From assembly GCF_026262505.1 (NCBI RefSeq), contig NC_067204.1, positions 19,446,860-19,510,859 on the forward strand: a DNA stretch of 64,000 nt, read 5' to 3'. The notes beneath the pieces were generated by a model, which did no database searches, was not told the DNA's origin, and was given only the letters and a program-made list of their open reading frames with translations. Of the stretch, positions 1 through 9,498 are shown one piece after another. Origin of the DNA: Trichomonas vaginalis G3 (lineage: Eukaryota > Parabasalia > Trichomonadida > Trichomonadidae). The first letter of the stretch is position 1, and every line of letters begins with the position of its first letter. The translations under genes were made by a program, and so were the position numbers.

Positions 1-531
1 CCGAAGAAATTGTGCCCAAGAACGTTTGTCTACTTTCCAAAATAAAAACTCTGTATCTCTTGGAGGGTTAATTTCAATCTTTTGAAATGAAACGGTGGAG
101 TTCATCTTGTCATATTCTAGTTTCAGATAGTATGTTCCATTTAGTAAAGAGTCGTATTTTTCTTGAAATTCCCAATAATATTTGTTCATTTGAGTTTGAA
201 AGTCATTTAGAGTTTTCTCAAGACTTTCGTCTAAACGAACTGTAAAGATCCTCATTTCGTCAAATTTGTCTATTAGACCATCATGACCTTTATACTGCCC
301 ATGAAAATATACTGCGAACATAAATGCGTTAGTTCTATTTGAAAACAAAACTCTTCTAAATCCTATTGCCTTTGCATCTGAAGGACTTTGAAGCCAACGA
401 ATTGGATAGTCAAACCTGTATGCTCGGGATGAAATTTCTTCATCTGAAATAGTCCTACCAGCATTTGTAAAGATATAGTCTAACGGTTTTGTATCTGCTA
501 CTTTTGTTCTTTGTTTTTCAACCTGAAGCAT
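1..531 (-). CDS. Minor capsid-like protein, partial (runs off the window)
   Basis: The frame is open from an ATG at 531 to the window edge, about 177 codons. The protein contains RFDYPIRWLQSP and KAIGFRR, both also present in the 282-residue protein at 4223-5071 (RFDYPLRWL, KAIGFRR). Similar proteins occur in element C at 13454-14332 and 28916-29766. The length, the pairing with a second paralogue in the same element and the place among virion genes suggest a minor capsid or penton-like protein; that role is inferred. The start is supported by a TTTTTA motif upstream and an AAATG context. Part of lineage-2 element A. Confidence 0.65.
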   Translation of the reverse strand, partial: MLQVEKQRTKVADTKPLDYIFTNAGRTISDEEISSRAYRFDYPIRWLQSPSDAKAIGFRRVLFSNRTNAFMFAVYFHGQYKGHDGLIDKFDEMRIFTVRLDESLEKTLNDFQTQMNKYYWEFQEKYDSLLNGTYYLKLEYDKMNSTVSFQKIEINPPRDTEFLFWKVDKRSWAQFLR

Positions 532-666
532 TTAATATATGTAAAAATATATTGTTTTAAAATAGTATGCCATTTCATATTTCTCATCTAACAAACAAGT
601 TTCCCAACGGTCTTCTCCAACAAACTCAGCGTACATTTCAAATAAAATAAAAAAATATTTTTTTCT

Positions 667-1252
667 TTACTTAACATAACCGCCTGCTGCCATAAGTCTT
701 TGACGCCAACCCATACCAGCTAATGAAGGTTGACTTGGTTTAGTTTCCAAACTAAACTTTGGTTTTGGTTTATCTTCAGTTTTTGGTTTTTCTTTCTTCT
801 ATCGGTTTTTCGTCACTTTTCGGTTTCTCTGACTTTACCTCACCTGCAGGAACAGTTGTGTCGTCAACATCTTCATAAATATCATATGCCATTTGTTTTT
901 GTTTTCCTTTCAACTTTTTGTGTTTGTTGTAAAGTTTAGAATATTTCGACTCTAAGTCAATGAGATGTTCTATAATGAACTGTTGGTCAGTGAAGTAAAC
1001 TTTTCCATCTGTTGTCTCGAAAGCTCCTTCAGACTTCAATATTTTATTTGTGAGAGTCTGTTTCTTTTTTGAGATACTAGCCGTTCATTTTTATGAAAAG
1101 TGACTTTGTAGTTAGGGTTTGTATTTCCAGACCTGGCATTTTCTATTATTGAATTTTTCTCTTCATCTGTAAGTTCTTTTGACGGGTTTTGACAATGGTT
1201 CTGAACTTTTTGTTTGTGGTGTCAAATCTACCGTTTCAACTTCTTCGGTCAT
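667..1252 (-). pseudogene. Conserved small Maverick protein, broken
   Basis: The locus encodes a charged, lysine-rich protein. Part of it (EEKNSIIENAR, followed by a stretch ending in KRNRL) resembles the start of the protein at 30096-30509 in element C (SERESIILNDAR, VRKRKVPL), so the family is shared by two Maverick lineages. No enzymatic motif is visible. The C-terminal part is rich in Lys, Glu and Pro, as expected of a disordered virion or DNA-associated protein. The reading frame is not open throughout. Confidence 0.5.
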
Positions 1253-1271
1253 TTCATCTCAGTAAAAAATT

Positions 1272-1424
1272 TTAGTTTGGTTTGTTTTCAACTGGTTGTT
1301 GTTGTTTTTTAAGTCGGTCTAAAACTTCCTGAGGTATAGGAAGAACTTGACAAACACGTTGTGTAACTGCTGGAAGCCGACAAATCCATCTTGAACCCAT
1401 TTGTCTCAATGCTGTATTGTTCAT
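1272..1424 (-). CDS. Small 50-residue protein
   Basis: A short open frame starts at MNNTALRQMGSRW and ends with a Gln-rich tail (KKQQQPVENKPN). It starts within a few bases of the stop of the next gene. Both small genes here are preceded by the same ATTTCATCTCAGTAAAAA block, which supports expression as separate units. Function unknown; too short for family assignment. Confidence 0.45.
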   Translation of the reverse strand: MNNTALRQMGSRWICRLPAVTQRVCQVLPIPQEVLDRLKKQQQPVENKPN

Positions 1425-1844
1425 TTCATCTCAGTAAAAAATTTTACATTCCCCGTTTGAGGCGGTTGAGGTTGGTTATTGTTTACCCATTGTTGTGCAT
1501 GGTTATATCCTCTGTTAAAGAATCTTTCACCTTGGTCCATATAGTGTCCTGCTTGGTTATAGTAGTCATTTGCTTTGTTATAATAGTTTCCTGCTTGTCT
1601 TCCTACATTGTCCATCCATCCTTGAACTTTTCCTCTTGTTTCAGGATTTGGAATAAGATTTGTTGCATCTCGTGCTACATCCCAACCTTTCTGTACAGTT
1701 TGGTATAATAGGTTGTGCTTTCTCTTTAAGTATACCTAATGTACTCAAAATCTTCCTTCCAACTCCAAATACACCTCTGGCTATTGTTCCCACTGCGGGT
1801 AAAAATCTAGATGCAACTCCTGCTAATGCGCCAAATAAACCCAT
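1421..1844 (-). pseudogene. Amphipathic virion-type protein, broken
   Basis: The N-terminus MGLFGALAGVASRFLPAVG is a glycine- and alanine-rich amphipathic segment. The C-terminal part is rich in Asn, Tyr and Gln (NYYNKANDYYNQAGHYMDQG). Proteins of this shape recur in each element here (5076-5318, 12701-13228, 37420-37893) and recall membrane-active minor virion proteins such as adenovirus pVI. That comparison rests on shape only. The frame is not continuous. Confidence 0.45.
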
Positions 1845-1861
1845 TTCTTATGGGTTAAAAA

Positions 1862-2822
1862 ATGACGAATCCAAACAAGGACCCCTATGTTTCTAAAGCG
1901 ACAAAGAAAGCACTCATGGTAAAAATCTTTAGTTCAACACCAAATGCTTGGTTTATGGATATCTTGGAAAACATTCCGAGGTATAAGAAGAGATGGACCA
2001 CCAACTGGCTAATATTTGTTGGTCAAAACACAAGATACTGTGAAGCCATACCATTACAGTCCAAAGCTATTTTAGATATCTTAGCAGCTTTGACAATATT
2101 CGTTGACAAATACCATCCAACAAAACTGACATCTGACTGTGAAAGTTCTTTCAAATCAGATGATGTAAAAAACTATCTGCGTTCAAAAAATGTAAACCAA
2201 TATTTCATTGTCGACCAAAACCATTCTGCTCTTGGTGTCATTGACGGTTGTATAAAAATGTTAAGAGACTTAAACCAACCACAAAGGTGGTGAAGCAAAT
2301 GAAATGTCATATGACGACAAATATAGACACTTCTCCATGGCAAAGATGAGACAAGTTTAAATATTTACAATAGCCGTAAACAAAAAGGTTTGGGAAACCA
2401 CTCCCCGAAGAAATGAAAAACAAACCCTGACTTAGAGAAAGACTATATATTTAATAATTTAGTCAAAAGAGAAAACAAGAAAGAATGCCGGGCTTCAAAC
2501 TTCAGAAAGGTGACAAAAGTAAAAATAGAAATACCTAAACGCGACCCATATGAAAATACTATTGACTATGACAACAATGAGAACCCGACAGGTACTCACA
2601 TTCGTGTTCGTAAAAATAGAAGAAAGTATACAAGAGAATATTATGAAGTTTTAGGCAAACATGGCAAAATGTACACACTGCAAGCAGAAGATAAAACTAC
2701 TATTGTCAGACCTCGTTTCAAACATGTCAAAGTTCAAGGTGGTATACTTTCAAAGACAGTTCTAACAAATATAAGACAACACTCCTGACGAATATGCTAA
2801 AGAAGTTGAAAATGACGACTAA
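1862..2822 (+). pseudogene. Maverick integrase (rve/RNase H fold), broken
   Basis: A retroviral-type integrase core is recognisable: WLIFVGQNTRYCEAIPL in the first catalytic strand region, KLTSDCESSF in the second, and HSALGVIDGCIKMLRDLN in the third, followed by a basic C-terminal region and a small chromo-like tail (IRVRKNRRKYTREYYEVLGK). It is collinear with the integrase at 20259-21389 in element C. Such integrases catalyse insertion of Polintons with a 5-6 bp target duplication. The locus is no longer open throughout. It converges on the fibre gene, the two stops nearly touching near 2825. Confidence 0.75.
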
Positions 2823-2828
2823 GCATTT

Positions 2829-4204
2829 CTATACCATGCGTAAACTGTCATGTAAGGTGGGCATGTAGTCTTTACTTTGTCCCGTTGTTTGCGTATATCC
2901 TGAAACGCGATGTGTATGGTTTCCATCTCCCTGAGTGTTACCCCAGAAACAATTTATAGCAAACTGAACGTTGTCTTTAACATCATATCCTTTACCTTTT
3001 GTCATTGCTGACCAATCCCAAAATTTATGTTTATGCCAACCTGCTTGAGATGTACTTAAATCTATGTAGTGACTATGTGCAGGTAAATTTTCACCTGAAA
3101 TCGTTTTACTTCCACCTGTTTCCTTTGAAGAGTTTGCACAATACAAAAACCTGTCGACTATTTGAGTCCAAGTTCCAAAACCAAGTACTACTTCTGGTCT
3201 GGTAGAGTTCATTGACGTATAAATAGAGCCTATAGGATATAATGTTTGAAGTATTTCTGTCTTTAATGTTTGAAGCTCTGTTTTGTCTGCTTTCTTGTCT
3301 AACATTGCGGGTAGTTCATATGCTTCAAAGTTTCTGGCATGACTTTCAATGTTCCTGCAACTCTTATCTAAATTGTTAAGAGTATCTTTTTACGCTTGTA
3401 CTCGGATTCTCTAAAGGTGCACTTGAACCAAGGTCAAAGTTCAGTATTATGTCGTCTGCTCTAACAGTTGTAAAACTTGTATGTGTATGGTTCTTGTCTG
3501 CTTTCTTCTCTAACTCATCGTTAACATAAGTTTTATCTGCTTTAAGGTCTAAACATCCTGAAACCCATCCTGTATCAGCTTTAGTTTTTAAAATCTTCGA
3601 TGTCCATTCATGATACCATTCAGCCCTTTCTATAATTTCATTATCTTTTAATCCACATATTCCTTATCTGCTTTCTTCTCTAACCTACTAGCCACACAAT
3701 CCTTATCCGCTTTCTTTTCAAGGCTAACGTTTAAGTCTGTTATTTCAGATATAGAATGTGTATGAGTCTTTTTAGAATATTCGTTTTCAGCTCTTGTCAC
3801 TTCACTTGACATTTTATTGTCAACATATGTTTTGTCTGCTAGTTCAGGATGAGTATGTTCTTTTGTTGCATAAGCATTGTTAGCTCTTTCTTCTTCTTTT
3901 GCTATTGCATCGTCTACATATTCTTTGTCAGCTTTGTTGTCAACATCTGCTTTCAAAAGAAGTTCATTTATAGGTTTCTCGTTTAAAGTTCCTTTTGTTG
4001 GATTTATACAGACAGTATTGTTCTTCTTGTCTTGAAATAGAAACTCATCTGTCATTGGGTTTAATGTCAGTTTTAAGTTTCCTTCTTTCAATGACTCAGA
4101 TATCTTAGAATAGTTTGAAAAGTTTGTTGTGTTCTTATTTAGAGCTTGCACAATGAGTTGTCGGTTGTGTTGTTTTCTCTCATAGACGCTGTTTCATTTG
4201 ACAT
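2829..4204 (-). pseudogene. Phage-type trimeric fibre protein, broken
   Basis: The middle carries repeated short segments of the form KADKxYVD and KKADK, typical of trimeric phage tail fibres. The C-terminal domain has LYPIGSIYTSMNSTRPE, GFGTWTQIVDRFLYC and ENLPAHSHY, the signature of bacteriophage tail-collar or receptor-binding tips. The tip is very similar at DNA level, by eye well over 90 per cent, to the fibre tip of element P at 44060-44519. Likely role: attachment of a virus-like particle (inferred). The frame is interrupted. Confidence 0.75.
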
Positions 4205-4222
4205 TTTTATTCTAGATAAAAT

Positions 4223-5071
4223 ATGCTTTCAATAGAAAAAGAAAATTCAAGAGTTGCTACAACTAAACCATTAGATGAACTTTTTACTAATGTCGGTCAA
4301 AAGTTTGAGACAGAGACCGTAAAGCATGAAGGCTATCGTTTTGACTACCCATTAAGATGGCTAAGAGACCCATCTGTCACAAAAGCTATTGGCTTTCGTA
4401 GAATGAAGTTCATTTCAGAAGCCATACATGGTTTCCCATTTACGGTCGGTTTTGAAGTTCGATACTATAACAAAGAAAAACGTATGTATGAGAAATTTGA
4501 ACAGGGAAAACTTTTACAAGTTAGTTTGCTTGTAAACTTAGAAACAACTCTTCAAGCTTTTCAAGAAAAAATAAACGATATCTATATCGAATATGCAAAC
4601 CAGTATAACATTGACGAGGGAGAGTACCATCTCGATATTATTTATGACAGGAAAAATGCAACTGTTAAAATCAATAAAATAGAAGACCTTGGAGAAAACG
4701 TTTATATTTCTACAAAATATAACAACTTGGCATGGTATAGATTTATGAGGATGTTAAATCAGCCTGCAGCATATCCAGTACACCCAGACTTTTATGAAGT
4801 CGAAAACCCTAATGGAACATATGAAAATGTTTTCGACCAAGATGCTATTATTGTTCATGCTTCATTTTCTGGCGCCCAAAACTCTTTCTTATGCTTGGCA
4901 AATGACTTTTACGAAAAACCTACAAAGTTATACGAACCACCAAGTGGAAGTATTTCAGACTTTCAAGTATGGTTTACTACAGATGGAAGAAAAAGAATAA
5001 TTCCATTATACCATGCGTTTTACTTAGAACTTAGTTTCATATACAACTACTATCGAACGGTAAAAATATAA
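4223..5071 (+). CDS. Minor capsid-like protein (282 residues)
   Basis: An intact frame, preceded by TTTTTATTCTAGATAAA directly before the ATG. It is a clear paralogue of the partial gene at 1-531 (RFDYPLRWL, KAIGFRRMKF). Its C-terminal half resembles the minor capsid-like locus at 13454-14332 in element C (SFLCLANDFYE versus SILCLSNYMYS). There is no enzymatic motif, signal peptide or transmembrane segment. Mavericks encode a minor capsid (penton) protein next to virion genes, and this is the best candidate family, though the fold is inferred. It is one of the few long open genes left in element A. Confidence 0.6.
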   Translation: MLSIEKENSRVATTKPLDELFTNVGQKFETETVKHEGYRFDYPLRWLRDPSVTKAIGFRRMKFISEAIHGFPFTVGFEVRYYNKEKRMYEKFEQGKLLQVSLLVNLETTLQAFQEKINDIYIEYANQYNIDEGEYHLDIIYDRKNATVKINKIEDLGENVYISTKYNNLAWYRFMRMLNQPAAYPVHPDFYEVENPNGTYENVFDQDAIIVHASFSGAQNSFLCLANDFYEKPTKLYEPPSGSISDFQVWFTTDGRKRIIPLYHAFYLELSFIYNYYRTVKI

Positions 5072-5075
5072 TTTT

Positions 5076-5318
5076 TTAATACGGTTGAGGTGTTGGATTT
5101 GGTTGCCAACTAGACTGTGGTGCAGGTTCAGGCTGTTGTATAACAGGAGCTTGTTCTTCTGGTTCAGGGTCTTTAGGTATAATACCAACAAACTGACCTA
5201 CTCTTTTACCAATATTTTTGACTCCGTTCCAAATTCCTCTTCCTACGGTTTTTATTCCATTCCATATACCTCTTCCAACATTTCGAAAGAAGTTTCCAAT
5301 ACTACTGAAGAAACCCAT
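5076..5318 (-). CDS. Small amphipathic virion-type protein (80 residues)
   Basis: Residues 1-45 contain a duplicated amphipathic unit (NVGRGIWNGIK, TVGRGIWNGVK, NIGKRVG). A Pro/Gln-rich tail follows (PEPEEQAPVIQQPEPAPQ). The arrangement of amphipathic helix plus disordered tail recalls the membrane-lytic minor proteins of adenovirus-like particles; this is an analogy from shape. The start has the common upstream TTTTTA motif and AAATG context. It converges tail to tail with the gene ending at 5071. Confidence 0.55.
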   Translation of the reverse strand: MGFFSSIGNFFRNVGRGIWNGIKTVGRGIWNGVKNIGKRVGQFVGIIPKDPEPEEQAPVIQQPEPAPQSSWQPNPTPQPY

Positions 5319-5336
5319 TTTACTATATGTAAAAAT

Positions 5337-5699
5337 CTAATGTCCACCTAGTCTCTTACGTTTCCTGTTGAGTTCCATAGCATTCTTTAACTGGAGCTCA
5401 TACATTCTGTTTCTCCTCTGGTAGAAAACATATTCTGGGTCAACTCCTGTGTTCGCGTCATCTGCATAAAGTTGTTTATATCCCACTTCAGGGTTTGTAT
5501 AAAACTCTTTCCATCTCATATTTGCATACCATGGTGGCAAACCTAACGCAGCGTCATTTGACATGGCAGTTTGCATTTGTACATCTGTTGGCACTTGACC
5601 ATAGTTTGCCATTGCAGTTTGTATTCTAACTTCATTTGGAATATTCTCTGGGTTTGGTTGTCCAGGTTGCTGTGCATTCGCTAAGTTCTGTGCGTCCAT
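5337..5699 (-). CDS. Hypothetical virion-type protein (120 residues)
   Basis: An open frame with a Gln/Asn/Pro-rich N-terminus containing two near-repeats (NEVRIQTAMANYGQVP, TDVQMQTAMSND) and a basic C-terminus (ELNRKRKRLGGH). No known domain is recognised. It has the shared promoter-like motif upstream and lies between two other small genes on the same strand. A structural or DNA-condensing role is possible from composition only. Confidence 0.5.
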   Translation of the reverse strand: MDAQNLANAQQPGQPNPENIPNEVRIQTAMANYGQVPTDVQMQTAMSNDAALGLPPWYANMRWKEFYTNPEVGYKQLYADDANTGVDPEYVFYQRRNRMYELQLKNAMELNRKRKRLGGH

Positions 5700-5722
5700 T
5701 TAATATTAGATAAAAATATCTC

Positions 5723-5854
5723 TTACGAGTACATATACTGAACATTTGCAGGCATTGGTTCATCTTCATATTCTCTATATCTTTCTGCCACGTCAAATAA
5801 ATAAATGACACAATGGAAAAAACCTAAAACAAGTAGTCCTATTTCAAACCACAT
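5723..5854 (-). CDS. Small single-pass membrane protein (43 residues)
   Basis: A short frame reads MWFEIGLLVLGFFHCVIYLF followed by an acidic tail (DVAERYREYEDEP). The first 20 residues form one hydrophobic segment long enough to cross a membrane. It overlaps the end of the methyltransferase locus by 16 bases, as in a compact viral gene array. No homologue is recognised. Confidence 0.45.
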   Translation of the reverse strand: MWFEIGLLVLGFFHCVIYLFDVAERYREYEDEPMPANVQYMYS

Positions 5855-7106
5855 TTACTTACTAATAAAATTTCTTTGTTATGACACTTTCTCCGGTTTA
5901 TAGGACCTCTCTCATATTCTATCTTGTCATATATAAACTCATAGTCATGTATGTCCTCTAACCATCTCATAACGGTTTCCAAACCACTTTTATCGGATGT
6001 AAAGTAAAAGCATGGATGGTTATGTATAACGTCTAAAGTTTCTAAAGAGTCTCTCAAAGTCCAGTCTACTTGGTATTGAAAATCCCATGTGTTATAGAAC
6101 GGGCGGGTCCACTATAAAGAAAACATTTTCCTTGTCTTTATATTTTTCATACAACTCTGTCCAATGACATCTCACAAACTCTATACCCTCAATATATTTT
6201 TCTATGTCCTCTTTGAAAACATTTGTATAGTTAAGATATAAAACTTTTGACATAAGTGTTTCAATGTCATGAACTCTTATAGAACCACTATATAATAGTC
6301 TAGCAGATATACTATCCCAGTCTATATATTCTGCTTTTTTCAAAACCTCTCTCACAATATTTTTCTTATCTAATGGTATACGTTCCATCTTACCTATCTG
6401 AATCTTTTCTTTTAACTCTTTCAATATATTGTTTGTGTCTGGAATATGTTTGAGACGGTCCATATAGTTGTCGAAGTCATTGCATATAATCTTTGAGTCT
6501 GGGAATATTGTATGACATAAATGGGATATATAGAAACTTCCACCGAACAAATCTACAAATGTTAGACCATTCGGTAGTTTCTTAAGTTCTCTCAATATAA
6601 TATCTTTACATCTGTTGTAAACAGAAATTCATCAAAAGTGACACATCAGAAAAGCTAAAATATTGAATTTTTGGAACTTTTGATAGAGCACGTTTTTAAA
6701 TATTAATTAAAGTAAATGTATATTTTGTAAAAATTCTTTTTAATAAAAAAATAAAATTTTGAAGAAGAACACAAAATCTTCTGAAAAATAATATCACATA
6801 AACTCATATTATTTTCTAATATATAACTATTTTATATAAAAATCAAATTCAATGATCTTAAAAGCGAAGGATAAACCTCAAAATTTACGAATATAATGAG
6901 TGTGAATATAATGCTTATCTATCATAAAACCATATGAAATATCAATTTTTGCTTTACGCCTAATTTTTGACGACAATTAGCAAAAAATGTTAAATGTTAA
7001 CACTCAGTCCATTTGAATATGAAAAATAAAATTGACTTTGATTAAATGTTTTTATTTATCATGCAATTCTTCTTGCGACCAAAGATTTGAATAAAATTTC
7101 AAAAAA

Positions 7107-7362
7107 TAAGATAGCTTAAAAAATAATATACGGTAGTGTTTACTAATAGATGAATAGTATATAAATTCTATTAAAATGGATTTGATCCAAAAAAATATAT
7201 AAAATTTGATCATAAATAAAATCGTTTTAAATTACTTCTTCATTTAAATTATAACAATTATTTTTGGTTTTATATTTTTTTGGATCAAATCCATTTTAAT
7301 AGAATTTATATACTATTCATCTATTAGTAAACACTACCGTATATTATTTTTTAAGAGGATGT
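7107..7362. repeat. Central palindrome of foldback copy 1
   Basis: The arms begin and end with TAATATACGGTAGTGTTTAC and its complement and surround a loop of about 100 bases (TTTGATCATAAATAAAATCG to ACAATTATTTTTGG). The corresponding loop in copy 2 (34507-34750) is present in the opposite orientation relative to the arms. The inserted miniature element at 7356 cuts the outer edge of the right arm. Confidence 0.75.
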
Positions 7363-7656
7363 TTTATTGTCGTCTGGGAAAAGTGACAAAATTATTATTG
7401 TCGTCTAAAAAGGTGACAAAGTATTATTGTCGTCTGGAAAAGTGACAAAATTATCATTGTCGTCTAAAAAATAGATTTTTCAAGCATGTTTCGGTACCTA
7501 AATAAAGGAAGAACATCAATTCCATCTATGTATATAGTATGCAAACACGCATGATATATGGAGTAGCTCTTTATCTGGCTAAAAATCCTATTATTTGAAA
7601 ATTCGTATTGTCGTCTAAAACCGCCAGACGACAATAATAATACCCCATTTTTTAAG
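7346..7656. mobile_element. Mutator-like miniature element with 10 bp target duplication
   Basis: A 291 bp insertion (7356-7646) is flanked by ATTTTTTAAG on both sides, and copy 2 of the foldback gives the empty site. Its ends share an imperfect TIR around TTATTGTCGTCTGG. The left end holds four tandem units of about 32 bp (ATTGTCGTCT plus A-rich spacer plus GTGACAAA). Target duplications of 9-10 bp are typical of Mutator-like (MULE) elements. No ORF, so it is non-autonomous. Confidence 0.75.
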
Positions 7657-8239
7657 CTATCTTATTTTTTGAAATTTTATTCAAATCTTTGGTCGCAAGA
7701 AGAATTGCATGATAAATAAAAACATTTAATCAAAGTCAATTTTATTTTTCATATTCAAATGGACTGAGTGTTAACATTTAACATTTTTTGCTAATTGTCG
7801 TCAAAAATTAGGCGTAAAGCAAAAATTGATATTTCATATGGTTTTATGATAGATAAGCATTATATTCACACTCATTATATTCGTAAATTTTGAGGTTTAT
7901 CCTTCGCTTTTAAGATCATTGAATTTGATTTTTATATAAAATAGTTATATATTAGAAAATAATATGAGTTTATGTGATATTATTTTTCAGAAGATTTCAT
8001 TCTATATGCCTATGAAAAGTACTCTCAAAACTAACTTTTTCCTAATTATAATTAAATCTAGAATATTGTATTATGCTTAGTATTATTTCATTTTTCTCAT
8101 TCAATTTAGAATTTACAAATGTCAAAAAATTGAGAGCTGTCACTTTTGATGAATTTCTGTTTATTACACATCTACTCTTATTTCCAAAGAAGGGTAACGG
8201 TGGTTTTGTAAAATTCATTTATATATAATAATAAAAATG

Positions 8240-8490
8240 TTTTTACCCGAAAAGTGACAGAAAAGTGACAAAGCATGAAAACATATATAATTTGTGAAAA
8301 GCGACACATTATATAATGTTTCGACCCAGAAGAAGGCTTCTCAAAGTATACTTCCTTGGAACGCCTGTAACTTTTCCTGTAGCGACGATAGACCCTTACT
8401 TGTCCGGACAAAGTTATACTAAACATCTTCAGGGCTAGAGGGCACGAAGTGCCTGGAGGCCCCACTACCTTTTTTTTTTTTTTTTTTTTT
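8240..8490. repeat. Lineage-2 Maverick tip (right end of A) with terminal poly(T)
   Basis: This region contains two GAAAAGTGACA units near 8250, an ATATATAATTTGTGAAAAG block, a 14-nt palindrome CTTGTCCGGACAAG and a 13-nt palindrome GGCACGAAGTGCC (8441-8453), and ends in 21 T (8470-8490). The same succession in complement opens element D (53387-53640). This supports it as the TIR of this lineage. Confidence 0.65.
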
Positions 8491-9240
8491 GATTCTTGCA
8501 AATCATCAAAAATAATTGTATTTTAAAAAACGATCAAATTATCCTTTCATTATTTTAAAACGATTAAATTAGTTTTTATATTGACTAAAGCAATCATATT
8601 TATTCATCATTAAATAAACAAAAAAATAATATTTGAGAGTTATTTCAAAAAAACACATTGAATTTATTAATTTGTCTCAATTTCAGTATTATAAATTTTT
8701 ATAATTTCAATATTTTGAAATACACTTTTTAATATTTCAATATTTATGATATTTCACTGTATTAAGTGGTCTCAAATTGAGCTTCTCAAATATAAGTTGG
8801 CCTATTCAAATAATAAAATTAAATAATATTTAAAATAATAAATAAAAGTGATTGAGGTCATAGCAAAACGGCTGTTTCAGTCATTAATTCTTAAAAATAA
8901 AAAGTGTAAAAACTAAATACAATGGGTAAAATTCAATAGTGTCTGTGCTATCGTTCAATTTGAAGGTGTCTTTTGAAACCGCAAGACACATTGAATTTTT
9001 GAATAGTGTATTATGGTTTGACAGACACCAAAATGAAAAATAAAATGATATTTATTTTAAATATATAAGATCCTTATATAAAATATAAATATTTTATCGT
9101 TTTATTTTCTTGTTTTAGAAATGTTTTTTATTGAAAAATCAATAAAACTAACTCCAAAATAAAATTTTTGATTTAAAGACACTATGATGACACCAGGCAA
9201 ATCTTCCAAGACACCTATCGTCGGGAATCTAACAACCCTA
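8491..9240. mobile_element. hAT-like miniature element, copy 1, partial
   Basis: The sequence is nearly identical to 11670-12411. It keeps the right terminal repeat (TAACAACCCTA ending at 9240) but lacks the first third of the intact copy and starts directly at the poly(T) of Maverick A. It is non-coding and very AT-rich. The likely explanation is that Maverick A inserted into, or recombined within, this element. Confidence 0.75.
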
Positions 9241-9254
9241 CCTAAATCTTAGCC

Positions 9255-9498
9255 GTTAAGGCTGTTCTGAAAATGTTTTTTTTTCGAAAAAATTCGAAAA
9301 AAATTCTTAAAATTCAAAAATCCCTTAATTCCTGAGGATTTTGGAAAAAAGTTTTTACATGAACATGTGTATATTATATGAAGTATATTGATAAGGTAAA
9401 AATCAAATTTTATTGCATATTCATCGAGAAAATAAACTAACGAATCCCTCAAAATTGAGAGGGTAATCCTCCTCCTCTCAAATAAACGTACATACGGG
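9255..9498 (-). repeat. 244 bp dispersed repeat, copy 1
   Basis: An inverted copy of 35442-35684. It contains a palindromic AT-rich core (TTCGAAAAAATTCGAA) and ends at ACGTACATACGGG. It joins Maverick B through a three-base GGG shared by both sides. Its element family is unknown and no terminal repeats of its own can be seen. Confidence 0.7.

Larger units (their letters stand above)
6614..8167. mobile_element. Foldback (long inverted repeat) element, copy 1, 1554 bp
   Basis: The ends read GTTGTAAACAGAAATTC and, in complement, GTAATAAACAGAAATTC. Both continue into CATCAAAAGTGAC. The flanks carry the 6 bp duplication ACATCT (6608-6613 and 8168-8173). Inside are inverted arms of about 350 bp (about 6770-7120 and 7650-7998) and a further central palindrome at about 7107-7362. 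No coding capacity is visible. A second copy is at 34009-35261. Copy 1 is longer because a 291 bp miniature element has inserted at 7356. It lies inside the methyltransferase gene of Maverick A. Confidence 0.85.
5839..8218 (-). pseudogene. D12-class DNA adenine methyltransferase, split by a foldback element
   Basis: The core has the AdoMet-binding motif FVDLFGGSF, the catalytic-type DPP motif and an ending NRRKCHNKEILLVSK typical of the Dam/D12 (MethyltransfD12) family of N6-adenine methyltransferases. The short N-terminal part with the family's PFFGNKSR motif lies beyond the foldback element, at 8168-8218; the remainder lies at 5839-6613. A 6 bp target duplication (ACATCT) marks the insertion. 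N6-adenine methylation and Maverick-associated Dam-like genes have been described in T. vaginalis (from memory, no source checked). This copy is broken. Confidence 0.8.
1..8490. mobile_element. Maverick/Polinton A, lineage 2, partial
   Basis: This is the end part of a Maverick whose other end lies left of the window. Its parts in order are a minor capsid-like gene, a small conserved gene, amphipathic virion-type proteins, integrase, fibre, a second minor capsid-like gene, small virion-type genes and an adenine methyltransferase gene. The right tip (about 8240-8490) matches the left tip of element D at 53387-53640 in inverted orientation: poly(T)/poly(A), then GTGGGG, a 13-nt palindrome and CTAGCCC. 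A foldback element sits inside it at 6614-8167. The element is broken: about half of its genes are no longer open, and it looks like an old copy. Confidence 0.8.

Noticed and set aside
1-5071. Bacterial prophage or bacterial contamination, suggested by phage-type fibres, KilA-N and D12 methyltransferase
   Set aside because: No ribosome binding sites, AT-rich eukaryotic-type intergenic DNA, Polinton-type integrase and TIRs, and hAT and Mutator-like elements point to a eukaryote.
7023-7350. Coding capacity in the foldback element
   Set aside because: All frames are closed by frequent stops and the sequence is largely self-complementary.
8178-8501. Open frame on the minus strand
   Set aside because: It starts in the poly(T) run and spans the Maverick tip repeat; the composition is not protein-like.
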